64,000 nucleotides of DNA from an uncultured Clostridia bacterium (GTDB lineage Bacteria; Bacillota; Clostridia; UBA1381): contig CAKSQL010000013.1 of assembly GCA_934486735.1 (NCBI GenBank), positions 1 through 64,000 on the forward strand. The letters run 5' to 3'. Position numbers and translations under genes: made by a program. The notes under the pieces were generated by a model. That model made no database searches and had not been told where the DNA came from. It worked only from the letters and a program-made list of their open reading frames with translations. Below, piece after piece: positions 25,288 through 33,752 of the stretch. How positions within the stretch are numbered: position 1 is the first letter of the stretch; each line of letters opens with the position of its first letter.

Positions 25288-26117
25288 TCCGCGGCGTACT
25301 CAACAAGACTATTGACACTCTAAAAAATGCCGGGATTGAAAACGCAGTTTTTGAAGCAAATCTTATTATCAAAACCGTTTTTGAACTTTCGCCGATAGAC
25401 GTTGTTCTGTCCTATAACAAGACCGCTCCGGACGCTCTTGCAAAAAAAGCAGCGGAGTATGCCGAGTGCCGCGCATCCGGCGAGCCGCTCCAGTATATTC
25501 TCGGGGTGTGGGAGTTCATGGGACTGGAATTTTTGGTGAGTCCCGACGTCCTCATTCCGCGCTCCGATACCGAAACGCTTGCCGAGGCGGTGCTTTCTCG
25601 CAAAGGCGGAATGAATCTTCTCGATATCTGCTCCGGCTCAGGCTGCATTGCGCTCAGTATAGCTCATTACAATAAAAGTACATATGCTCTCGGTCTGGAC
25701 ATAAGTCCCGACGCTGTGGAACTTTCAAAAAAAAATGCTAAAAAACTCGGGCTTGATAATCGTGTGAGGTTTGAGCGGGCAGACATAATGTCCGATATTC
25801 CGCACGGCGTTTTTGATGTCATTGTCTCAAATCCGCCATATATCCGCCGCGATGTGATTGGCACTCTGCAAGCCGAAGTCAGACTTCACGAGCCGCATCT
25901 CGCGCTTGACGGCGGCGAGGACGGTCTTGATTTTTACAGGCGAATCATCGATATTGCGCCGCGGCTTTTGAACGAGAACGGCGAGCTTTTTTTGGAAATC
26001 GGCTTTGACCAGGCGAACGATGTCACAGCACTTATGCAAGCCTCCTTTTCCGACATATCGGTTATAAAAGATTTGTGTGGAAACGACCGCGTTGCCCGCG
26101 GCAGAAAAATACTTTGA
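25281..26117 (+). CDS. prmC: Release factor glutamine methyltransferase
   Basis: A 278-residue SAM-dependent methyltransferase that methylates the GGQ glutamine of peptide release factors RF1/RF2. The N-terminal helical domain (1-80) binds the factor. The SAM motif LDICSGSGCIALS is near residues 114-126, and the catalytic NPPYIRR near 185-191 places the glutamine amide. Length is standard. Translation is probably coupled to the YqhQ-like gene, whose 3' end it overlaps. Confidence 0.95.
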   Translation: MVIRGVLNKTIDTLKNAGIENAVFEANLIIKTVFELSPIDVVLSYNKTAPDALAKKAAEYAECRASGEPLQYILGVWEFMGLEFLVSPDVLIPRSDTETLAEAVLSRKGGMNLLDICSGSGCIALSIAHYNKSTYALGLDISPDAVELSKKNAKKLGLDNRVRFERADIMSDIPHGVFDVIVSNPPYIRRDVIGTLQAEVRLHEPHLALDGGEDGLDFYRRIIDIAPRLLNENGELFLEIGFDQANDVTALMQASFSDISVIKDLCGNDRVARGRKIL

Positions 26118-26137
26118 AAGGGTATGAAATTTTGATT

Positions 26138-27244
26138 ATGAACAGAAAAGAAATATTAAAAAAATCGCACGAGAATGCCAAAAACAACTTTTGGATGTAT
26201 CTCGCGGTAATAGTTTTGGCAGGTATTGTCTCCGGAATATGCAGCGGAAGCTTTGACACATTCGGAAAAATCAGCAACCTTATGAGCATACTGCGCAGCG
26301 GCATGCTGTCACGTCAGGAGCTTATGTCGCCCGACTCGGACTTTTACCGGATGATGCGCGCCGGCGGCATTATGGCAGGCGGCTTCGGAATATTCGGATT
26401 CGCCGCAAATGCGTTTATCAGCAATCCGCTTTCGGTCGGCGTGAACAAATATTTTCTCCGCTCGGTTCATTCCGAAACAAAAATAATGACAGTCACCGAG
26501 CCGTTTAAGGACAATTATCTCAACACTGTATTGGTTATGTTCCTGCGCGATCTGCTCATGACCGTAATGCTTTTCGGAATATCTCTGATCTACACAATTG
26601 TTGCCATGCTTGCAGTCGGAATTATGTTCGCGGTCGCATCTCTTGCTCCGGCTCTGTCCGCTGTCGGCATTGCCGCGGCGTACGTCATTATACTCGCCGC
26701 CCTGGCAGGATATGCGGTTTGGTCGATTTACATTTCCTATAATTTTATCTTTATCGGATACATTCTCACAGAGCACCCCTACTATAGCTTTACAACCGCG
26801 TATAATATCAACAAAAGCATTGTCCGCGGCAAAAAGCTTGAAATATTCAAAGCGGATTTCCATTATATGAAGTGGACAATATTGGCTGCCCTGGTTCCTG
26901 TTGTACTAATCACCGTCGGCTTTGTGCAGATGTACTTAGGTAACGGCGGAATCGCATGCATGATTGCCGGAACATTTTTAATCATTCCCGTTATGTGCAT
27001 ATTCCTGCTCATGGAAGTATTCCGCAGCGCGCTCCGGGCACATATATATTCGTCAATCGGCGGCGCCGAGCAGCCGCAGGCTTTCAAGGAGGAGCAGACC
27101 GGTTTTTATCAGACTCCGACCTATCATGAGCCTATCTCTTATTCGGATACTCAAGCTGATAACGAACAGCCGCCGATGCAGGACGATTCTCGGGAAAACA
27201 GCGGCGACAGCCAAACGGATGAACAAAACAATCAAGACATATAA
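26138..27244 (+). CDS. DUF975 family integral membrane protein
   Basis: A protein of about 368 residues with six or so membrane segments. It opens with MNRKEILKKSHENAKNNFW, a DUF975-type start, and carries the NPLSVGVNKYFLRSV element common to the family. The C-terminal 70 residues are hydrophilic, rich in Gln/Pro/Asp/Glu and probably disordered. The ATG at 26138 follows a GAAAGGG site; the upstream extension that overlaps prmC is not used. Function unknown. A strong bidirectional terminator follows at 27252-27296. Confidence 0.85.
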   Translation: MNRKEILKKSHENAKNNFWMYLAVIVLAGIVSGICSGSFDTFGKISNLMSILRSGMLSRQELMSPDSDFYRMMRAGGIMAGGFGIFGFAANAFISNPLSVGVNKYFLRSVHSETKIMTVTEPFKDNYLNTVLVMFLRDLLMTVMLFGISLIYTIVAMLAVGIMFAVASLAPALSAVGIAAAYVIILAALAGYAVWSIYISYNFIFIGYILTEHPYYSFTTAYNINKSIVRGKKLEIFKADFHYMKWTILAALVPVVLITVGFVQMYLGNGGIACMIAGTFLIIPVMCIFLLMEVFRSALRAHIYSSIGGAEQPQAFKEEQTGFYQTPTYHEPISYSDTQADNEQPPMQDDSRENSGDSQTDEQNNQDI

Positions 27245-27251
27245 CAAAAAC

Positions 27252-27296
27252 GAACCGACCCCAAAAACGGCTTATCCGGGGTCGGTTCATATTTTT
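27252..27296. terminator. Bidirectional terminator
   Basis: A perfect 11-bp stem GAACCGACCCC / GGGGTCGGTTC with a 15-nt loop and A/T-rich flanks on both sides. It serves the convergent DUF975 and OPA transporter genes. Confidence 0.85.
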
Positions 27297-27297
27297 G

Positions 27298-28497
27298 CTA
27301 TTTTATTCTTTCCCACTTCCTGTTAAAAGCCAGACATATTAATGCTCCGACAAGAGCGACCGCACTCCACAAAAGGAGTGTGCTTCTCCAGCTGTAATTC
27401 TCCGAAAAGACCGCTATTCCGTATCCGGAAATCGAACTTCCCACATATGTACAGAAATTCAAAAGACCCGATATAAAGGATATATGTCCGGATTTTTCAA
27501 AATACGGCGGTATCATGCATATCAGAATCAGATTCACGCCATGCATGCAGCCGGTGAGCAATGCGGACAAACCAACCGACAAACCTGCCGAAACCCCGTT
27601 GGTGACAAAGAGCAGAAACGCGGCGGCAAAGCCAATCGTAAAGATTATTCCGGCGAGCAGCATCTCGCTCTTTATTGCCCTGCGGTACACAAGCGATGTA
27701 ATCTGAAAAGCCAAAATGCTGAAAATCGGCAGAACAACCCCTGTCAGAATTGCCGTCTTGCTGTCCAGGTTAAAGGTCTCGGATATGTACGACGGCATCC
27801 AGGTGGTAACTCCGTCGCGCAATATTCCCTGGAGCACAATCGCAAGCATTATCATAATCAGCACCGTCATATAAGTTTGGGGGATTTTGCCGCTGCTTTT
27901 TTCTTTTTTGCCGCTGTCCTCCGATGCTATATTCGGACACTTGAACAGCCACACAACCGCCATGATTATCGCCGCTGCGCCCGACAAAAAGAATATCGCG
28001 CGCCAGCCTGCAAGATATATGCACACCGGAGACATCAGATAGACCATAATCGTTCCGAACGAACTGCCCCACGAAACTATAACGCAGGATTTTTGATAGT
28101 CATCTCTCGAAAAAAACGTTGACATAAGCTTAACAAGCGGCGGCCACATAAACGCTTGCGCCATACCGTTCACCGCCCATGCCGCCGTCATTTGATACGA
28201 ACTTTTGCAAAAGGGTATCGAAAAATTCATTGCAATTGTTATGCAAAGACCGGTAAATATCACTTTTTTCGGCTCGATTCTGTCGCCCAAAAATCCGCTC
28301 ACAAGCTGACCTATTCCATATGTCACCGCGCTCGCGGTCAGTGCAAGCGAGGCAAGCGATTTACTTATTCCCTCCGCCGAAACCATCTCGGATATAACCG
28401 CGGCATAATTGATTCTCGTTATGTAGCTTACAAAATACAATATCATAAACAAGATCGTTATTTGAAACACTTTTTTCTTATTTGTTATCTTTTGCAT
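27298..28497 (-). CDS. MFS transporter, organophosphate:phosphate antiporter (OPA) type
   Basis: A 399-residue protein with about twelve membrane segments. It resembles the GlpT/UhpT/UhpC group of the major facilitator family: ISRIN-like element YITRINYAAVIS near residue 25, SGFLGDR between helices 2 and 3, and a long central loop (Ser/Lys-rich, about residue 195). Members exchange glycerol-3-phosphate or sugar phosphates for phosphate. Its start overlaps the end of the DeoR regulator gene by 20 bases, so the regulator is made with it. The substrate is inferred, perhaps a phosphorylated sugar or related anion. Confidence 0.88.
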   Translation of the reverse strand: MQKITNKKKVFQITILFMILYFVSYITRINYAAVISEMVSAEGISKSLASLALTASAVTYGIGQLVSGFLGDRIEPKKVIFTGLCITIAMNFSIPFCKSSYQMTAAWAVNGMAQAFMWPPLVKLMSTFFSRDDYQKSCVIVSWGSSFGTIMVYLMSPVCIYLAGWRAIFFLSGAAAIIMAVVWLFKCPNIASEDSGKKEKSSGKIPQTYMTVLIMIMLAIVLQGILRDGVTTWMPSYISETFNLDSKTAILTGVVLPIFSILAFQITSLVYRRAIKSEMLLAGIIFTIGFAAAFLLFVTNGVSAGLSVGLSALLTGCMHGVNLILICMIPPYFEKSGHISFISGLLNFCTYVGSSISGYGIAVFSENYSWRSTLLLWSAVALVGALICLAFNRKWERIK

Positions 28498-29278
28498 TAC
28501 CTTTTTCCTTTCCGGTCAGAATCGTAATTCCGTTATTTTCGTAAATCTCCTCAAGTTCATCAGGCAGCCTTGAGTCACTTATATAAGTATACTTCGGATT
28601 CATATCATCTATCTTTATAAATGAATTTGTTTCATATTTGCTGCTGTCCGCAACCACAACAACCTTATCGCCTATGCTCATCAGCTTTTTTTGTATCTCT
28701 GCCAGATTCGGCACAGAGTCACTTATTCCATGATTTAAAGACACGCTGTTTGGGAAAATGAACACCTTTTTCACTCTTATGCTGTCGAACATATTGAGCG
28801 TAAAACTCCCGTAAAACGAGTTTTCCTCACGCATATAAAATCCTCCGCACAGAATAATTTCAAAATTTTTATAATTGCATGCCTTTTTGAACACGTCCAG
28901 GGAATGTGTAACAATCGTCAGAGTATCGAATCTATCCATAAGCACATCGATAAATTCAATAGCCGTACTGCCGGTGTCCATCGCAATTATGTCCCCGTTT
29001 TCAATCAAATCGGCAGCGGTTTTTGAAATCTCCGCCTTTTGGCTTAAATTTTCCTCCAATCGCGCCGAAAAATCCCGATATATCCTCGCTTCCGGCTTTC
29101 GGCATGCTCCGCCATGCACGCGCACAAGCTCGTTTTGTCTTTCAAGCTCCAGCAAATCCTTACGTATCGTCTCTATCGAAACGCCAAATCTTTTTGCAAG
29201 CTCCGCCGTCGTCACCGCCTGCTGCTTTTTCAATATGCTGCATATTTTGTCTCTCCTTATATTTGCAAGCATATCCAC
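28478..29278 (-). CDS. DeoR/GlpR family transcriptional regulator
   Basis: A 266-residue protein. The N-terminal HTH (residues 7-60, TTAELAKRFGVSIETIRKDL) is followed by the DeoR C-terminal sensor domain, an ISOCOT fold that binds sugar phosphates, with ENGDIIAMDTGSTAIEF and ILCGGFY motifs. It is the first gene of a two-gene operon with the OPA transporter, so it probably represses that transporter until a phosphorylated sugar appears. Alternative starts are the ATGs at 29278 and 29272. Near the start, the repeated TCCAACAAAATCCAAC at about 29284 could be part of its operator. Confidence 0.92.
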   Translation of the reverse strand: MDMLANIRRDKICSILKKQQAVTTAELAKRFGVSIETIRKDLLELERQNELVRVHGGACRKPEARIYRDFSARLEENLSQKAEISKTAADLIENGDIIAMDTGSTAIEFIDVLMDRFDTLTIVTHSLDVFKKACNYKNFEIILCGGFYMREENSFYGSFTLNMFDSIRVKKVFIFPNSVSLNHGISDSVPNLAEIQKKLMSIGDKVVVVADSSKYETNSFIKIDDMNPKYTYISDSRLPDELEEIYENNGITILTGKEKGNAKDNK

Positions 29279-29353
29279 TCACCTCCAACAAAATCCAACA
29301 TTGCACAATCTATTATACTCCCCCTCCGCCGCTTTGTCAAGATTTTTTTTGAT

Positions 29354-29514
29354 TAGCCGAAGAAAAGTAATCCGCCCCCGCCTAAAAAGGCATAATGTCG
29401 GCATATTTCGGCTTGTCGTCTTTGAAAGGCTTGACGGATTGCCGAGTATTTTAACGCAGTAAAATCGGAAATTCACCTCTCAAAATCGGAGTTCGGATTA
29501 CTTTTTTTCAGCTA
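29354..29514. mobile_element. MITE-like element with 21-bp terminal inverted repeats
   Basis: The ends 29354-29374 (TAGCCGAAGAAAAGTAATCCG) and 29494-29514 are inverted repeats matching at 19 of 21 positions. The right 80 bp (29435-29514) recur at 44-123. There is no coding capacity, and no clear target duplication is visible. It fills most of the 300-bp gap between the divergent DeoR and small-membrane-protein genes. Best read as a non-autonomous transposable element of about 160 bp; an alternative is a structured regulatory repeat. Confidence 0.65.
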
Positions 29515-29576
29515 ATATTCACACAATTTATTTCAGCTACATATATTGTAATATCAAAGCAAACGGAGTGATTCCA

Positions 29577-29738
29577 ATGATCAGGAAATTTGATTTATGC
29601 TGCAAGTCGGTTGGGCTTTCCTGCTTTGCCTTTTGTCTCGGAATGGTGACGGGACTTTGCCTGCCGATTTATGTGGTGGCAGTTTTGGAAACGGTTCTGA
29701 TTCTGCTTATGGGGTATCTTTGCGTGTTCAGGTGGTAG
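29577..29738 (+). CDS. Small membrane protein (53 residues), unknown
   Basis: A short open frame with ATG at 29577 after an AACGGAGTG ribosome site, ending at TAG 29736-29738. It encodes a Cys-rich, very hydrophobic protein: a basic start (MIRKFDLCCKS) then about 35 hydrophobic residues, probably one or two membrane segments. It lies 49 bases before spoVM, suggesting co-transcription and a possible sporulation role. I do not recognise a family. Confidence 0.6.
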   Translation: MIRKFDLCCKSVGLSCFAFCLGMVTGLCLPIYVVAVLETVLILLMGYLCVFRW

Positions 29739-29787
29739 GACGATTGACATTTTCGTCCCGTTTTTTCGCTGAAAGGAGTATTGAGTT

Positions 29788-29859
29788 ATGAAAATTGTTG
29801 TTGTGAAAATGCCGAAGCTGCTCTCTAAAATGGTAAGTGCAATGCTGAAGATGAACTGA
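29788..29859 (+). CDS. spoVM: SpoVM-like spore coat anchoring peptide (23 residues)
   Basis: A 23-codon gene with a strong GAAAGGAG site 9 bases before ATG. The product starts MKIVVVKMPKLL and continues with an amphipathic helix ending AMLKMN. Bacillus subtilis SpoVM (26 residues) has the same layout: M-K, four hydrophobic residues, K7, P9-K10, then a helix with V16 and A18-M19-L20. The Pro9 needed for curvature sensing is conserved. SpoVM inserts in the convex forespore membrane and anchors SpoIVA, the base of the spore coat. A terminator follows at 29907. Such a short gene is usually missed by gene callers. Confidence 0.85.
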   Translation: MKIVVVKMPKLLSKMVSAMLKMN

Positions 29860-29906
29860 CAAAAAGGAGATTTGAAAAATCCAAAAAGTTTTTTCCATCT
29901 CATTGT

Positions 29907-29936
29907 AAGGCGGCGTGTTTTTCAGCCGCCTTTTTT
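29907..29936 (+). terminator. Terminator of spoVM
   Basis: An 8-bp stem AAGGCGGC / GCCGCCTT with a 10-nt loop and T6 tail. Confidence 0.85.
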
Positions 29937-30044
29937 GTTTGCATGAAATTGCACATGCAAACAAAATCAAAAGCGCTGCCTTGTTCCGGTATCCGCAGAC
30001 AGAACTTATACCGGATTCTTTTTCATTTTTATACAATTTGATTA

Positions 30045-30073
30045 TTGACAAAACTTTTTCGCTGTGCTAAACT
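30045..30073 (+). promoter_or_regulatory. Promoter of the metal ATPase operon
   Basis: TTGACA (30045-30050), a 17-bp spacer and TAAACT (30068-30073) with extended -10 TGC. It precedes the small partner gene by about 50 bases. Confidence 0.8.
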
Positions 30074-30124
30074 TATACTAAAGTCGGGATATTCCGACAA
30101 AAAATACGAAAGGATTTGATTTCA

Positions 30125-30361
30125 ATGAAATTGTACGATTTTGTAAAAAATGAAAAGTTTTTAAGCTTTGCAGGCGGAGTTCTTGCCGCAACATACGGAG
30201 TTAAGCTGTTAAAAAGCGACAAGGCAAGAAAGGCTTGCGTAACAGGTCTTGCAAAGTGCATGAAACTCCAGAACGAGGCTCAGGAAACCTTCAAAAACAT
30301 GAAGGAAGAAGCTGAGGACATTTGCTACGACGCAAAGCAGCAGGCAGCAAACGAAGAATAA
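30125..30361 (+). CDS. Small DUF6110-like partner protein of the metal ATPase
   Basis: A 78-residue protein: a short N-terminus, a small-residue hydrophobic stretch (LSFAGGVLAATYGVKLL, about residues 15-31), then a charged Lys/Glu helix (about 45-78). It fits the DUF6110 type of small protein found immediately before heavy-metal P-type ATPases in Firmicutes, analogous in position to the DUF1490 partner of mycobacterial CtpC. The family call is from memory of the pattern. A GAAAGGA site precedes the ATG at 30125. It lies 15 bases before the ATPase, so one operon. A role as membrane chaperone or regulator is inferred. Confidence 0.7.
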   Translation: MKLYDFVKNEKFLSFAGGVLAATYGVKLLKSDKARKACVTGLAKCMKLQNEAQETFKNMKEEAEDICYDAKQQAANEE

Positions 30362-30376
30362 AAGAGGGTATTTAAA

Positions 30377-32461
30377 TTGAAATACAAAATTGTTTACGAT
30401 ACTCCCGGCAGACTGCGTCTGCGCTGCGGCTCGAATGCATTTTCCAAGGACCGCGAACAAGGGCTTGAAATGTATCTGACCAACATCACCGGCGTTTTTT
30501 CCGCTGTCGCATCATCGGTAAACGGCGGTATTCTCGTTTACTATGACGAGGGCGCGCGCGAGGATATTTTGTCGGCAGTCGGCTCTGTCTGCGCCTGCGA
30601 TATTGCACCGCTGCCGCCGTCGGCAATGCAGATTATTGACGAGGAGTTTAAAAACGATTTCATCGGCATTATAAAAAGACGAATTTTGTCAAAGTTTTTT
30701 CTTCCGTCTTTTATTCGTATTCCGCTTACGATTTACCGCGCATTGCCATTTATTAAGGAAGGCATAAAAAGCCTTTCGGCAGGCAAGCTGAATGTAAGCG
30801 TACTCGACGCGGTGTCGATTTCGGCATCGATTGCAAGCGGCTCATATTCAACCGCGGCGTCTGTTATGACACTTTTGAATATATCCGCTCTGCTCGAAAG
30901 CTATACGCGCAAGAAAGCCAAAAATGCGCTTTCCGACAGCTTGTCACTCAATATAGACAAAGTGTGGCGCGTTAAGGACGGCGAGGAGCAATTCGTTCCG
31001 CTTGCGGATATTGCAATCGGCGACATTGTCAGAGTCCGCAGCGGCAGCATGATTCCGATTGACGGCTCTGCCGTCGGCGGCGATGCCGAGGTGAACGAGG
31101 CATCCATGACCGGAGAATCAATTCCTGTAGAAAAGACATGCGGCATGAGCGTTTATGCCGGAACCGTAGTCGAAAGCGGTACTATCGACATCGAAGTGAA
31201 AAAGCTTGCGGACGACAGCCGTATTCACAACATAATAGAGTTGATTGAAAATTCCGAGGAACTGAAGTCGTCGGCACAGACCAGGGCGGAAAAATATGCG
31301 GACAGGCTTGTTCCGCTCTGCTTTATAACAAGCATTGCGACATTCCTGCTCACGCACAATGTTTCAAAAGCGTTGTCGGTGCTTATGGTCGATTACTCCT
31401 GCGCTATCAAGCTTTCAACACCGGTGTGCGTAATTTCGGCAATGCGTGAGGCAACAAACTACGATATTATGATAAAGGGCGGCAGATTTCTGGAAAATTA
31501 CGCCCTTGCCGACAGCGCGGTATTTGACAAAACAGGAACGCTAACGGTTTCCTGTCCGAAGCTGTCACGCGTTATCGCATTCGACAGCTATTCGGAGGAC
31601 GAGGTTCTCACAATCGCGGCGTGCCTGGAGGAGCATTTCCCCCACAGCGTGGCAAAAGCTATCGTCAGCGAGGCTGCGAACCACGGTCTGGAACATTCAG
31701 AAATGCATGCCGAGGTGAAATACATCGTGGCTCACGGAATCGCGTCCGATTTGAACGGCAAAAGAGCATTAATCGGCAGCGCTCATTTCATATTTGACGA
31801 TGAAAAGGTTGAGATTTCCGATGAGCAGAAAGCCATGATTTCCAAACTTGGCGAGAAATATTCGATGATATATCTTGCAATAGGCGAACAGCTTTGCGGA
31901 ATTTTGTGCATTGAGGACCCGATACGCGAAAATGCCGCCGAGGTTATCGCTCAGCTTAAAGAACGCGGCTTTGACAATATCATGATGATTACCGGCGACG
32001 GCGAATCAACCGCACAAAATGTCTGCGGCGAGTTGGGCATAGAAAAATTCTATGCGCGTGTGCTGCCCGATGATAAGCTGAATATTGTGAATGAAATAAA
32101 AGCAGACGGACACAAGGTTGTTATGATCGGCGACGGGATAAACGATTCGCCGGCTTTGGCCGCGGCGGACGTTTCAATCGCCATGAAAGACGCGTCCGAC
32201 ATAGCGCGCGAGGTTGCGGATATCACGCTTTTAACCTCCGACCTTTCCCGGCTGATTGTCCTGCGCGATTTGAGCGAAAAGCTTTTTGCAAGACTTCATG
32301 CAAATTATCGCTTTATAACATTGTTCAACACATCGCTGATAGCGTTGGGAATGTGCGGCGTTATATCGCCCGTCACAAGCGCACTTTTGCACAATATATC
32401 CACAATGGGCGTTGTTGTTCAGAGCATGCGCAGGTTTCTGCCCGAGCGCGACAGCTTATAA
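30377..32461 (+). CDS. P1B-type heavy-metal ATPase (CtpC-like)
   Basis: A 694-residue P-type ATPase. The N-terminal HMA-like domain (1-75) lacks the CxxC metal motif. The actuator TGES is in EASMTGESIPVEK. Membrane motif SCAIKLSTP (about residues 341-349) stands where most P1B pumps have CPC. The phosphorylation site DKTGTLT starts near residue 384, the SPHP-type element is EHFPHSVAKA, and the hinge GDGINDSPAL is near 584. The start is a TTG after GAGGG. Replacement of CPC and the small partner gene suggest a divalent ion such as Mn(II) rather than Cu/Cd, but this is inference. It probably exports metal across the cytoplasmic membrane. Confidence 0.92.
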   Translation: MKYKIVYDTPGRLRLRCGSNAFSKDREQGLEMYLTNITGVFSAVASSVNGGILVYYDEGAREDILSAVGSVCACDIAPLPPSAMQIIDEEFKNDFIGIIKRRILSKFFLPSFIRIPLTIYRALPFIKEGIKSLSAGKLNVSVLDAVSISASIASGSYSTAASVMTLLNISALLESYTRKKAKNALSDSLSLNIDKVWRVKDGEEQFVPLADIAIGDIVRVRSGSMIPIDGSAVGGDAEVNEASMTGESIPVEKTCGMSVYAGTVVESGTIDIEVKKLADDSRIHNIIELIENSEELKSSAQTRAEKYADRLVPLCFITSIATFLLTHNVSKALSVLMVDYSCAIKLSTPVCVISAMREATNYDIMIKGGRFLENYALADSAVFDKTGTLTVSCPKLSRVIAFDSYSEDEVLTIAACLEEHFPHSVAKAIVSEAANHGLEHSEMHAEVKYIVAHGIASDLNGKRALIGSAHFIFDDEKVEISDEQKAMISKLGEKYSMIYLAIGEQLCGILCIEDPIRENAAEVIAQLKERGFDNIMMITGDGESTAQNVCGELGIEKFYARVLPDDKLNIVNEIKADGHKVVMIGDGINDSPALAAADVSIAMKDASDIAREVADITLLTSDLSRLIVLRDLSEKLFARLHANYRFITLFNTSLIALGMCGVISPVTSALLHNISTMGVVVQSMRRFLPERDSL

Positions 32462-32561
32462 TCCCGGATATAGCATTTACTCAAAATGTACACGCAAAGG
32501 AATGAAAAGAATTTGAAATTTTTATTTCAAGTCGATTCATAAACTTTTAAAATTCAAACAG

Positions 32562-32590
32562 AAAACCCATGCCGCAGCGGCATGGGTTTT
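32562..32590. terminator. Bidirectional terminator
   Basis: A perfect 13-bp stem AAAACCCATGCCG / CGGCATGGGTTTT with a 3-nt loop. It serves the convergent ATPase and RraA-like genes. Confidence 0.9.
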
Positions 32591-32595
32591 CTATT

Positions 32596-33498
32596 TTACA
32601 GAGCCGACTGTGTATCGTTCGGGTCTCCGTTTCTCGCAAGATCGTATTCCTCGCTCCAGTCGAGGTCTCGGTACGGTGCGCCTCTGTCGTCATTCTTTAT
32701 AAAGTCCATAAGCAAATCCAACATATCCTCAGACCACGTATTTTTGTCAATCTGAGTCGGAGTGAATTTGTTCAGGGTAATCATTTCAAATCCGAAAATG
32801 TCCTTAACCTGGGTTTTTGCCGCTCCGTCAACAAGCTCGGCAACCAGGTGCGACGGCAGGAATATCACTCCTCCGCCCGCGCCGAAAACAACGTCGCCCG
32901 GCAGGCAGATTGCTTTTCCTATACGAACAGGCGTGTTATACCCTGTCATGATAAAGTCGCGTATCGGGGTCGGGTCGATTCCTCTGTAATATACCTGGAC
33001 ATCGTCTATCTTCTTCATCTGCTCAACATCGCGGACGCCGCCCCAGATTACCGCTCCGCCGGTCTTGGTCTTATTCTTCACAGCCGTTGTCAGATTTCCG
33101 CCCAAAAATGTACCTTTATAAATCTTGTCATACATATCAACCACCAAAACATCGCCCTCATAGAGATGCTCTATCGGCCATTGATTATATGTCCCCGTTC
33201 TCCCCTCACGTCTGCCCACGTCCTTTACAACCTCGTCTAAGTCAGGTCGGAACGGACAATACTGCGCCGTTACCGCTCTGCCGATGAGCTTTCTGCCATC
33301 GTCGTGCAGGGTTTGAAGTCTGCCTTCAAACTGGCTTTCGTAGCCTTTGACGAAAATCGGTTTCCAAACCTCCTCCAAGGTGAGATTTCGGAGTGCCTTT
33401 AAATATTTATCCGCCACCTTCGGTCTGCCATCGGGCAGACGCTCGCCTTTCCATTGCGGCGTTAATGCTATAATTTCTTCTCTTACATTAAAATTCAT
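32596..33498 (-). CDS. RraA-family protein (putative sugar-acid/keto-acid aldolase-like)
   Basis: A protein of about 300 residues containing the RraA/HMG-aldolase fold (GRAVTAQYCPFRPDL, VVDMYDKIYKGTFLGGNL, GGAVIWGGVRDVEQ). It extends beyond the 160-residue RraA core at both ends, like the RraA-like proteins in sugar-acid gene clusters. Some family members are divalent-metal-dependent 4-hydroxy-4-methyl-2-oxoglutarate/oxaloacetate lyases. The ATG at 33498 follows AAAGGA; the longer frame to 33609 runs into repeat DNA and is rejected. Its neighbours (xylanase, SDR, dehydratase) place it in degradation of plant-derived sugars. Confidence 0.85.
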   Translation of the reverse strand: MNFNVREEIIALTPQWKGERLPDGRPKVADKYLKALRNLTLEEVWKPIFVKGYESQFEGRLQTLHDDGRKLIGRAVTAQYCPFRPDLDEVVKDVGRREGRTGTYNQWPIEHLYEGDVLVVDMYDKIYKGTFLGGNLTTAVKNKTKTGGAVIWGGVRDVEQMKKIDDVQVYYRGIDPTPIRDFIMTGYNTPVRIGKAICLPGDVVFGAGGGVIFLPSHLVAELVDGAAKTQVKDIFGFEMITLNKFTPTQIDKNTWSEDMLDLLMDFIKNDDRGAPYRDLDWSEEYDLARNGDPNDTQSAL

Positions 33499-33549
33499 TT
33501 TTATTACTATTCCTTTCTGTGCCACAAGGCACATATCACAAAACTTAAT

Positions 33550-33752
33550 TCTGAAACAAAATCGTTCAGATGCCGCTTGAAAAAGCGGCGACGTACGAGG
33601 GTACTTCAAGCTTTTGAAAGCAGTGCCGTTGGCGATTTTATTCAGACGGTAAGTCTGAAAGAAAATTGCTCATATTGCCGTTTGAAAAAGCGACGACGTA
33701 CGAGGGTACTTCAAGCTTTTGAAAACGGCGAGATGGGCGATTTTATTCAGAC
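33550..33752. repeat. Array B of the GTAC-loop hairpin repeat (2 units)
   Basis: Two consecutive hairpin units, 33550-33646 and 33653-33752 (the second exactly 100 bp). Each begins (G)TCTGAAA and ends TTCAGA(C). Arms of about 38 nt pair over most of their length around GACGAC-GTAC-GAGG-GTAC-TTCAA. They fill the gap between the RraA-like start and the xylanase end. The right arm of unit 2 includes the xylanase stop codon (TGA at 33747-33749 on the minus strand). Confidence 0.88.

Noticed and set aside
33499..33609. N-terminal extension of the RraA-like protein
   Set aside because: The extension is encoded by the GTAC-loop repeat and lacks family similarity. A good ribosome site precedes the ATG at 33498.
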